Part shown: positions 35,146 through 42,809 of the stretch, one piece after another | Position numbering within the stretch: the stretch's first letter is position 1 | How the letters are laid out: each line of letters starts with the position of its first letter | NCBI RefSeq assembly: GCF_900113005.1 | Contig: NZ_FONW01000001.1 | Coordinates: 248,001 to 312,000, forward strand | Reading direction: 5' to 3' | DNA from: Sunxiuqinia elliptica | GTDB lineage: Bacteria; Bacteroidota; Bacteroidia; Bacteroidales; Prolixibacteraceae | DNA: 64,000 nucleotides | Program-made: the position numbers and the translations under genes | Notes under the pieces: generated by a model | Seen by the model: only the letters and a program-made list of their open reading frames with translations | What the model was told of the DNA's origin: nothing | Database searches by the model: none

Positions 35146-36678
35146 TTATTGATTACCGGTTTTTTCATCAAATTCACACACAACACGGAAGCCAACCATA
35201 TTGGCATCAGAATACCACCAAATACTCTTTGGCATTTGTGGGTCAGTCTTCATCCAAGCTTCTGTTTTGGTATAATCACGAGTGGCTGAGCGAACGTCAG
35301 CAGCAGAACTCTTAAACGAACCACCACGAACAACATGTTCTGTTCCTGTTGCCGGCCCTTTGGGATCTTTTACACCATCGGTTAGCTTAGCGTAAGCGTC
35401 CGGAGCATACCAATCCTGACAGAATTCAGCCACGTTGCCGAGCATATTTTTCAGTCCAAAAGGATTCGACCGAACGGCAGATGGCAATTGTGTTTTCATC
35501 ATGCTATTGGCCTCATAAATAATGAACGAATTGATATTGGTTGTATCTGCTCCAAACAGTTTATTCCATAGTTTATCTTGAGAGAAATCTTTCGGGTTAC
35601 CTTCAAAAAAGTATGGCGATTGCGTTCCTGCACGACAAGCATACTCCCACTCAGCTTCTGTCGGCAAGCGGTAAGTTTTTCCGGTAACTTGCGACAACCA
35701 TTCGCAATAGGTCAAAGCGGCTTTATGACGCATGGTAATCGCTGGCCGGTTCCCCATTCCCCAGTTCTGATCGGGCTGTCCATACGGAGGTGTTGGCCCC
35801 GTAATGGCATCTACCTCGCCATCCATTCGGGTTCCTTCGGTATCAGTACTTCGGCCTTCAGCCCCGGTTTGCCCGTAAAATGCTAAGAACTCATTCCAGG
35901 TCACCTCAACTTCAGCCATAAAGAATGGGCTGATTTCAACTTGTTTCTGGGGTCCTTCATCCTCGTTCCGATAAGGCTCATTCTCCGGACTTCCCATTGC
36001 AAATGATCCTCCAGGAATGGCCACCATTTTAAATGATACTGGCGTATTGGGGATTTTCTCTGTAAATGTTTCGTGCTTGCTAACTGCTGTCGCTTCCTGG
36101 TAAATCTCACGATTTTCCTGCATGTCTTTTCCAAAGCCAACATTGCTTTCATGCGTCGCATTTGGATCAAAGTGCCCAACGTGCAAGTGACAGTTAATAC
36201 AGCTCAACTCCTCCTCATTCTGAGAATAATACAAGTGAGCATCCTGCCCCTCAGCAGATAAGGTCAGCGGGAATAAGTTAGCATGGCATTGCACACACGA
36301 AGCTTTGTAAGTAAAATGTTGCGCCTGTTCCACCGTTGACTTAGCTTCCCAGTTGAAACTCTCATGATCTTTGAACAAATAGCCATAAATGTCTTTTGCT
36401 CCCAGGCGGGCTTTCTCAACCAGATAACCTTCTCCTTTGGGAGGCAAGTGACAGTCGACACAACCGACCTGAATCCCACTTTTATTATCATAATGGGTTG
36501 ATAATTTCCAAGACTCGGTTACATGTGGATGCACGTGACATGATTCACAGAACTCGTTGGTCGACGTATACTCCACCGATCGGTTAAAGCCAATCAGGAC
36601 CAAAAGCCCCAATGCAAATCCAATAAATAGTACAAGAAGAATCTTTTTTTGAAAGAATTTTCGTAGCCTTCCAGCCAT
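35146..36678 (-). CDS. Membrane-anchored tetraheme cytochrome c fused to a SUMF1/FGE-like domain
   Basis: This 510-aa protein joins two parts seldom found together. The N-terminal half has an uncleaved anchor helix (about residues 13-30) and four CXXCH haem sites at 44-48 (CESCH), 73-77 (CVDCH), 128-132 (CVQCH) and 160-164 (CINCH), like NapC/NrfH quinol-oxidising cytochromes. From about residue 216 (FKMVAIPGGSFAMGS) to the end it has a formylglycine-generating-enzyme fold, with RLPTEAEWEYACRAG (337-351), LGNVAEFCQDWY (413-424), VVRGGSF (449-455) and GFRVVCEF (496-503). The catalytic cysteines expected just after RGGSF are absent, so sulfatase activation is unlikely. It is followed after 15 bases by the exported oxidoreductase gene, suggesting a shared periplasmic redox role. 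Confidence 0.88.
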   Translation of the reverse strand: MAGRLRKFFQKKILLVLFIGFALGLLVLIGFNRSVEYTSTNEFCESCHVHPHVTESWKLSTHYDNKSGIQVGCVDCHLPPKGEGYLVEKARLGAKDIYGYLFKDHESFNWEAKSTVEQAQHFTYKASCVQCHANLFPLTLSAEGQDAHLYYSQNEEELSCINCHLHVGHFDPNATHESNVGFGKDMQENREIYQEATAVSKHETFTEKIPNTPVSFKMVAIPGGSFAMGSPENEPYRNEDEGPQKQVEISPFFMAEVEVTWNEFLAFYGQTGAEGRSTDTEGTRMDGEVDAITGPTPPYGQPDQNWGMGNRPAITMRHKAALTYCEWLSQVTGKTYRLPTEAEWEYACRAGTQSPYFFEGNPKDFSQDKLWNKLFGADTTNINSFIIYEANSMMKTQLPSAVRSNPFGLKNMLGNVAEFCQDWYAPDAYAKLTDGVKDPKGPATGTEHVVRGGSFKSSAADVRSATRDYTKTEAWMKTDPQMPKSIWWYSDANMVGFRVVCEFDEKTGNQ

Positions 36679-37093
36679 GACGTTTAGCGTTTTAGTTAGT
36701 TTAAATTAGAGCAGTTGCCTACAAATTTAATAAAAACAAGCACTCAAAATACTTTTTAACTCTAGTAAAAAAGAATAAAGGTTGCCGGGCAGCAACCTTT
36801 TTCAAGGGAAAAATCAAAATGGGAAAAGGAAATTGAAAATGAAACGGTTAACAAAGGACTAGCAAAAGTTTAAATTAACAGAGCCATTTTCGTACAAACT
36901 CACAAGTGTTTCTATGAAATAAGCAAGTAAAAGACTAACTTATATGGTGTTAAAAATACACGAAAAGAAACAGCCCGAGCTTATGCTTGATTTACGAAAG
37001 CATTAAGCGATCATTAACGATCATCCGAAATAAGATCTGAATTATTAGCATAACTTTAACACAACCTGACGACAATTGGTCCAGTATTTAATC
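36679..37093. other. Long AT-rich non-coding gap with an orphan hairpin
   Basis: No credible frame is present in these 415 bases between divergent genes. The one clear structure is the hairpin at 36777-36802. A minus-strand TAAATTTG box at 36722-36729 could serve the tetraheme gene (44 bases before its ATG), but a -33 TTG at the right distance is lacking. Confidence 0.55.
36777..36802. terminator. Orphan terminator-like hairpin
   Basis: A perfect 9-bp stem (36777-36785 with 36792-36800), a 6-base GC-rich loop and T runs on both strands. No annotated gene on either strand ends here, which hints at a short untranslated transcript. Confidence 0.6.
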
Positions 37094-37789
37094 ATGTCAC
37101 AACTAATTACATACCTTCAAGCTTTTGCCGAACTTTTCTATCCTCGGATTTGTCTGGTTTGCAATGAGAAACTGATTGCAACAGAGAAGCACTTATGTCT
37201 GACCTGCCTGCTGCACTTGCCACGTACCAACTATCATGAGCAAGCCGAAAACAAGCTTGAGGAGCTCTTTTACGGACGTGTTCAGATTCATCGGGCAAGT
37301 GCTTATTTTGAATTCAAAAAAGGAAGTTCCTACCAAAAAGTGCTCCATCATCTAAAGTACAGGGGACAAAAAGATTTAGGGGAGTTTATGGGAAATCGAT
37401 TTGCTGAAGAAATCAAACAAGCCGACTGGATTCGGAAGGCAGACCTGCTTTGTCCGGTTCCGCTTCATCCTAAGAAGGAGCGCAAACGAGGCTACAACCA
37501 AAGCTTTCACATTGCAAAAGGGATGGCTCAATCGCTACAAATACCGATCTCCCGGCAAGATTTAATTCGGAAGAAATTCTCTTCAACACAAACCCGAAAA
37601 GCACGTTACGAGCGGTGGGAAAATGTAAGTGAGATCTTTGAACTCAAAAACCCAGCAGTTTTTGAAGGAAAGCATGTTATTCTTATTGACGATGTCGTGA
37701 CTACTGGCTCGACACTAGAAGCATGTGCACAAACCATTTTAAACAAATGCCAGTGCCAAATAAGTGTTTTGACACTGGCAATTGCCTAG
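37094..37789 (+). CDS. comF: ComF family phosphoribosyltransferase-like protein
   Basis: ComF-type proteins have a zinc ribbon and a phosphoribosyltransferase domain and are linked to DNA uptake and amidophosphoribosyl chemistry. The 231-aa protein has N-terminal cysteines in CLVCNE and CLTCLL, then LCPVPLHPKKERKRGYNQS, which is highly typical, and the PRPP motif VILIDDVVTTGSTL near the end. ATG 37094 is used in place of an upstream TTG at 37076. It stands alone; its actual role in Bacteroidota is unproven. Confidence 0.9.
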   Translation: MSQLITYLQAFAELFYPRICLVCNEKLIATEKHLCLTCLLHLPRTNYHEQAENKLEELFYGRVQIHRASAYFEFKKGSSYQKVLHHLKYRGQKDLGEFMGNRFAEEIKQADWIRKADLLCPVPLHPKKERKRGYNQSFHIAKGMAQSLQIPISRQDLIRKKFSSTQTRKARYERWENVSEIFELKNPAVFEGKHVILIDDVVTTGSTLEACAQTILNKCQCQISVLTLAIA

Positions 37790-37802
37790 GCCAAGTAGCG
37801 AT

Positions 37803-38666
37803 TTATTTATCAGCGACTTCGCCTTGATAAATTGTGGAGCCCCGACTTAAGCCATAGGCTGCAAAAAAGCCCAACGCGCCATCACTAATATTCCCCTTTA
37901 AGTTAGCCGACGGGCCGCTAAACAAAGGAATTTTCTCGTTCGTTTCAAGCTTTGCACCATTTATAAATGTGTAGTACTCCTCTGTAATTGCGGCCATTTC
38001 AAGTGTGATTGTATCTCCTTTCTCGACCAATTCTCCTTTTTCTTCATCAAAATATTGGACGATTGGACCATTGATCGCACTACCATTAAAAAAGCGATCT
38101 TCAATGACCCAATAATTATGGAGTGAATCGGTATAAAGCTCGCCATTCTTATAAACTTTAAACAAGTAGTAATCTTCGACATCCGGATTGTCTTGGCCAA
38201 AGACACCAACTTCCCAGCCATCCCAATCAGAATTATAAACGACTGCTACCCCCTCAACTTCGGAGTAAGGCTTCATTTCTGTTTTTGCCCAGTAGGTTTC
38301 CATTTGTCCATCCTCATTGGCATCTACATTGCTAATATCAAGTCGGTATTGTCTGCCAACAACTCCATGGTAAGTTGCAGGGGTCAAATAAACTCCGGGG
38401 CGTTGCTCATTTTCGGTCAAAAGAATGGCTTCTTCTCCATCATCAAGCATCACCTGAGCATTCGAGATCATTGAAGGAGCTTGATTACTGAAATAAGCAG
38501 CTGAACGGCTCAATGTAATTTCATGTACCTTGGTTTCATTGGTTAGCTCGCCAAAAACGATCAAACGAGCTTCTCCGGCTTCCTCCAGATCAATATCCAC
38601 CCGTTCGGTACAAGACGCCAAGCCCCCAATCAACACAAACAAAATATATAAATAACTGTATTTCAT
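37803..38666 (-). CDS. DUF4249 lipoprotein, partner of the TonB receptor
   Basis: This 287-aa protein has a lipoprotein signal with GGLASC (Cys19) and the DUF4249 start CTERVDIDLEEAGEARLIVFGEL. DUF4249 genes in Bacteroidota typically lie directly after a TonB-dependent receptor gene, as here (6-base gap), so the product is likely a surface or periplasmic accessory of that receptor, comparable in position to SusD although unrelated. The middle region has beta-rich, Ig-like spacing. The ligand is unknown. Confidence 0.85.
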   Translation of the reverse strand: MKYSYLYILFVLIGGLASCTERVDIDLEEAGEARLIVFGELTNETKVHEITLSRSAAYFSNQAPSMISNAQVMLDDGEEAILLTENEQRPGVYLTPATYHGVVGRQYRLDISNVDANEDGQMETYWAKTEMKPYSEVEGVAVVYNSDWDGWEVGVFGQDNPDVEDYYLFKVYKNGELYTDSLHNYWVIEDRFFNGSAINGPIVQYFDEEKGELVEKGDTITLEMAAITEEYYTFINGAKLETNEKIPLFSGPSANLKGNISDGALGFFAAYGLSRGSTIYQGEVADK

Positions 38667-38672
38667 GACTAA

Positions 38673-41027
38673 TTAGAATTTAAAGTTGTAGGTTACTGCC
38701 GGAATGATTGGAAACAGGTAAGTTTTCTCAGCGTAGGTCTCCGTTGGTTTTTCACTATCCTGAATAAAACTCATGGCCCAGGTATTCTTCCTGTTGTAAG
38801 CGTTGTAAATAGAGAACACCCATTCACCACTCCAAGGCCGGTTTTTCCGGTTTCTCGATTTCAGAGCCAATGATAAATCCAAACGATGATAATCGTCGTA
38901 ACGCGATCCATTGCGTTCAGAATAATATGGAATTACGGTCCCATTTACCTCGTAACGCTGAATTGGTAAGGTTACCGGCTGACCTGTTGAATAAACCCAG
39001 TTGGCAGACAACGATACCCGTTCGCTTAATTGATAGTTCAGCACCGTGCTGATGTCATGCGTTTTATCGAAAGGAGCAACATAGGTTTTCCCATCGTTGA
39101 TCCCCGGGATAGTTCGTTCAGCCCGCGACAGGGTGTAGCCCACCCATCCGGTCAAATCTCCTTCTGTCTTTTTCAAAAGAAACTCAAGCCCATAAGCTTT
39201 GGAATCGCCCACCCTCAGTTCTCCTTCCAGGTATTTGTTGAGCAATAAATCAGCATGATCAGCAAAATCAATTGTATGCTGCATATCCTTATAATAGCCC
39301 TCTACAGACAGCTGGTACCGATCGTTTTGAAAGTTGTGAAACACGCCCAAAGCAAGCTGATCGGCAACTTGTGGTTTCACATTGGGACTAGATGGAAACC
39401 AAATATCAAGCGGACTACCAGCTGTAGTATTGGTTGCTTGCTGAATGGTTTGACGTGAACGATTGTAATTAAACTTCAAAGACCAGTTGGGGGCAATCAT
39501 GTAGTTGACTCCCAAGCGAGGTTCCAGTCCCCAATAGTTTTGATACACCTCACCCGAAGCATAAAGTGTAGAATCCACCACCTGGTAGTTCTCATCATAG
39601 TCGTACACTGTTCCTTCGCCGATACTTTGGAAAAGTGAAACACGCAAACCATACTTCAGCACCAGCTTATCTCCAATTTTGTGTTGATGAGAAAGGTAAG
39701 CAGCATGCTCCAAGGCATAGTTCTTATCAACGATATACTCATTGAAAATGGATTGCTCTCCAGTTCCTTTGGCTGCCCCGGGATTAAACGTATGGTAGAA
39801 GCTTTGAGCTCCAAATTTTAAAACATGCTCAGGCGTAATGTAGAGGCCAAAATCGGCCTTCACCCCAATATCTTCCAAGTCGGATTCCCATAAAAATGAA
39901 TCTGGCTCATCCTCTGCAGTTCCCAACTCATAGTCGTAGCGGCTCCACACGGTTGTCAGGTTCATAAACAGTTTTTGGCTGAAAATATGATTCCAGCGTG
40001 CCGTAAAAGTCCGGTTTCCAAACCCCATCCTGAAATAGGGGCTTTTCATCACATCCCGTCCCAAGTAACTACTGATGTACAAGCGGTTGTTATCATTGAA
40101 CCGATGGGTTAACTTCAGGCTGGCATCATAAAAGTAAAGCCGGCTATCCCGAACATTCTCATCCGAAGAAAGTGGCAGGAAAAGGTCCATGTAAGTTCTT
40201 CGTCCTGAAAGCAGCATGGTAGTTTTATCCTTTTTCAAAGGACCTTCCAAGGTCAACCGACTCGAAATTGTTCCGATACCTCCAGCTCCAGTAAACTCTT
40301 TTGAGTTCCCATCTTTCATTCTCACATCAAGCAAGGAAGATAAGCGCCCCCCGTATTGAGCCGGAACATCTCCCTTGTAAAGCTTCAGATCTTTGATGGC
40401 ATCGTTATTGAAAACGGAAAAGAAGCCCATCAGGTGCGAGGCATTGTACACAGTGGCTTCATCCAGCAAAATTAGGTTCTGGTCAGGACTTCCGCCACGC
40501 ACACTAAACCCTGAGCCTCCTTCTGCAGTTGAATGCACGCCCGGCAATAACTGAATCGCTTTGATCACGTCAACCTCACCCATCAATGCCGGAATAGACT
40601 TAATGGTTTTGGTTTGCAATTTCTCCACCCCCATTTCAACTTGGGTGATGTTCTGGTTTTTTCGTTCACCCCTCACCTGAATCTCGTCCAGTTCCTCTGA
40701 TCCGGGTGCAAGCTCAATTTCAATCCGAAAGTCTTCTGTAAGTTCAACCGTTTGCGAATAATCGTCGTAACCGATGTAACTACACAGCAGCGTGTAGGCT
40801 CCGGGAGCAACGGCAATTGAATAAAACCCGTAACTGTTGCTGATAGTGCCGACACCAAGTTCTTTGATCATCACGGAAGCACCAATGAGGCTTTCTCCAG
40901 TTTCGGCATCCAAAATGTGTCCGCTGATAATCTTTCGTTCCGACTTTTCATCTTCATCAGTAAAGGCATAAAGTAGATTTGCTGTAACAAGAAATACAGC
41001 AAAAAGGAAAAGTAGTTTTCTAAACAT
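38673..41027 (-). CDS. TonB-dependent outer-membrane receptor with N-terminal CarboxypepD_reg-like domain
   Basis: This 784-aa receptor has a signal peptide (about residues 1-21) and a carboxypeptidase-regulatory-like domain (about 34-115, starting ISGHILDAETGESLIGASV). A plug domain follows (LLPGVHSTAEGGSGFSVRGG with the LILLDEATVYN segment), then a 22-stranded barrel ending in NFKF, with a terminal Phe as is usual for BamA substrates. It imports an unidentified ligand using TonB energy. It heads a unit with the DUF4249 lipoprotein gene. No regulatory pair (sigma/anti-sigma) is next to it. Confidence 0.92.
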   Translation of the reverse strand: MFRKLLFLFAVFLVTANLLYAFTDEDEKSERKIISGHILDAETGESLIGASVMIKELGVGTISNSYGFYSIAVAPGAYTLLCSYIGYDDYSQTVELTEDFRIEIELAPGSEELDEIQVRGERKNQNITQVEMGVEKLQTKTIKSIPALMGEVDVIKAIQLLPGVHSTAEGGSGFSVRGGSPDQNLILLDEATVYNASHLMGFFSVFNNDAIKDLKLYKGDVPAQYGGRLSSLLDVRMKDGNSKEFTGAGGIGTISSRLTLEGPLKKDKTTMLLSGRRTYMDLFLPLSSDENVRDSRLYFYDASLKLTHRFNDNNRLYISSYLGRDVMKSPYFRMGFGNRTFTARWNHIFSQKLFMNLTTVWSRYDYELGTAEDEPDSFLWESDLEDIGVKADFGLYITPEHVLKFGAQSFYHTFNPGAAKGTGEQSIFNEYIVDKNYALEHAAYLSHQHKIGDKLVLKYGLRVSLFQSIGEGTVYDYDENYQVVDSTLYASGEVYQNYWGLEPRLGVNYMIAPNWSLKFNYNRSRQTIQQATNTTAGSPLDIWFPSSPNVKPQVADQLALGVFHNFQNDRYQLSVEGYYKDMQHTIDFADHADLLLNKYLEGELRVGDSKAYGLEFLLKKTEGDLTGWVGYTLSRAERTIPGINDGKTYVAPFDKTHDISTVLNYQLSERVSLSANWVYSTGQPVTLPIQRYEVNGTVIPYYSERNGSRYDDYHRLDLSLALKSRNRKNRPWSGEWVFSIYNAYNRKNTWAMSFIQDSEKPTETYAEKTYLFPIIPAVTYNFKF

Positions 41028-41177
41028 TGTTTAACTGATTTTCAAAGTAATTTTTGTTTTCTGTTTCTGACTTTCCCTATAAGACAAGCTTTACCTTTAA
41101 ACGTTGCAGTTTTTTGATAAAAAAAGAATTACAAAACGCAAACAACTGATCGACAACAAAGAATCAAGATAAAAATA

Positions 41178-41789
41178 TTATTTTCCTAATCGGTAATACA
41201 GGCTGGTACTAATTACGTTATTGTACTGGTCGTCCCACCAATACCAGTAGATGTCGCCTGGTAAATCACGAATTGGGAGGAACGAATAGGCGATTCGAAG
41301 CTCCACTTTCAAGCGATCGTTGATTTGCCAACGCGATCCCAACAAAGCCTGAAAATCGAAATTATTAAATGGGCGTTCATCTTCCTCCGGGAAAGGCCCA
41401 TGATTTTCCCACTCCCCACTGTGCATCAAGTATCCTACTGATGCTCCGGCAATGAAAGAGATCGACTCACTGGTTCTGATGCCCAAGTATACAGGCACAT
41501 CCATATAGCCTAAACGCATGATGTATTTTTCCTGGTCCTGCGTTTCCCGATCTGGATTCTTCCGACTACCTTTTTGGTTGTACTTAATTTCGGCTCCGGC
41601 ATAAAAACGCATGGACAGATCGGTTTGAACATAACCTCCAAACGATACCCCGGGCTTGTGATAGCCGGTGGTAAAGTCACCATCAACCTGCGAAGCATTT
41701 AAACCTCCAACCAAGCCCCCTTCAAAACGTTGGGCCTGAACATTGAAGAACAGCCACGACAAAATTCCTAAAAGTAAAATTCGTTTCAC
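41178..41789 (-). CDS. Small outer-membrane beta-barrel protein (PorT-like fold)
   Basis: This 203-aa protein has a signal peptide ending NVQAQ (about residue 19), then FEGGLVGGLNASQVDGDF, the usual start of the OMP_b-brl_2 family in Bacteroidota, which includes PorT, and alternating aromatic/polar beta strands up to the final SLYYRLGK. Such proteins form eight-stranded barrels. It is one base from the stop of the upstream sirtuin gene and is probably transcribed with it. Specific PorT function in type IX secretion is not supported by motif evidence. Confidence 0.75.
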   Translation of the reverse strand: MKRILLLGILSWLFFNVQAQRFEGGLVGGLNASQVDGDFTTGYHKPGVSFGGYVQTDLSMRFYAGAEIKYNQKGSRKNPDRETQDQEKYIMRLGYMDVPVYLGIRTSESISFIAGASVGYLMHSGEWENHGPFPEEDERPFNNFDFQALLGSRWQINDRLKVELRIAYSFLPIRDLPGDIYWYWWDDQYNNVISTSLYYRLGK

Positions 41790-41790
41790 A

Positions 41791-42480
41791 CTATATCAGT
41801 TGTTTAAGTTTATCCTTAAGCTGAGCAACTCCTTCACCCGCCTTTTCTTCAATAAAGGTAACCCCTTTCATGTAAACCGGTGGACGTTCGGGATCGACAA
41901 CAAAAACCGGGACGTCTTCCCGAATGTAATGCAGCAATCCTGCTGCCGGATAAACATTTAGTGATGTTCCAACAACGACTAAAATATCGGCCTGTTCAAC
42001 CAGTGGAACCGCCTCGTCCATTGCAGGAACCATTTCGCCAAACCAAACGATGTGCGGCCGCAGTTGGTAGCCTTTTTCACACAGGTCTCCAAACTTAAGC
42101 TCCCAACCATCCAAGTCATAAATCAAATTAGGGTAACGTGTACTTCGCACTTTCTTGAGTTCACCGTGCAGGTGAAGCACCTTGGAAGCTCCTGCCCGCT
42201 CATGCAAGTCATCAACATTTTGGGTGATAATCTGTACATCAAAATCTTGTTCCAGCTCAACCAGCCCTTTATGTCCTTTATTGGGCTCACTTTCATACAG
42301 CTGTTTTCTCCGGTCATTGTAAAATTTCATAACTAACTCGGGATTTCGCTCCCATGCTTCCGGCGTGGCTACCTCGGTCACGTCATATTCTTCCCATAAA
42401 CCACCCATGTCGCGGAAAGTACGGATTCCGCTTTCCTGACTCATTCCGGCTCCCGTCAGAACAACCAATTTCTTTTTCAT
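41791..42480 (-). CDS. Sirtuin-type NAD-dependent protein deacylase, without zinc cysteines
   Basis: This 229-aa sirtuin has LTGAGMSQESGIRTFRD, TQNVDDLHERAG and the catalytic His in LHLHGEL. The Tyr-x-x-Arg pair in KFYNDRRK is the mark of class III sirtuins that remove succinyl and other acidic acyl groups. The four zinc cysteines normally found after the catalytic His are missing; only one Cys is present in that stretch, before RPHIVWFGE. ATG 42480 gives the normal start MKKKLVVLTGAG; a longer frame from 42534 is rejected. The beta-barrel gene follows directly. Confidence 0.88.
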   Translation of the reverse strand: MKKKLVVLTGAGMSQESGIRTFRDMGGLWEEYDVTEVATPEAWERNPELVMKFYNDRRKQLYESEPNKGHKGLVELEQDFDVQIITQNVDDLHERAGASKVLHLHGELKKVRSTRYPNLIYDLDGWELKFGDLCEKGYQLRPHIVWFGEMVPAMDEAVPLVEQADILVVVGTSLNVYPAAGLLHYIREDVPVFVVDPERPPVYMKGVTFIEEKAGEGVAQLKDKLKQLI

Positions 42481-42809
42481 TTGCCTATAACTGTTTATTT
42501 CACTGATGACTTCCAGATCGAAATTGCACCACAACCTCCTCCTTCACCATAAAATCGATCATCCTCTGTTCATCATTTCTGAGTTTGCTTTAAAGATAGC
42601 TTATTCAACAGGAAAAAGGAAAGCCCAGCCCCATGGGTTTTTGGCTCCATCTTTCCAGTTCCGGGCTCCTTAGAATTCCATACGTTTTGCCCCTGCACGC
42701 TGCAAACACGCTTTCGAAGTTTTTCGAGACAAACAGCTTTAGCATTCCACATCGAATACTTATTAACACATCAAACCTAAATGGGGCAATTTTTCCTACT
42801 TTTGTGCCT
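42481..42809. other. Non-coding gap between divergent sirtuin and dnaG genes
   Basis: A frame in phase with dnaG is open from 42633, but it lies upstream of the promoter box at 42797-42804 and does not look like primase. Nothing else is supported. Confidence 0.55.
42797..42804 (+). promoter_or_regulatory. Promoter -7 box abutting dnaG
   Basis: TACTTTTG fits TAnnTTTG and ends 5 bases before the dnaG ATG at 42810, so the mRNA would begin at or very near the start codon. Confidence 0.5.

Noticed and set aside
42633-42809. N-terminal extension of dnaG by 59 codons
   Set aside because: It precedes an exact -7 promoter box, and the conserved primase N-terminus begins at 42810.
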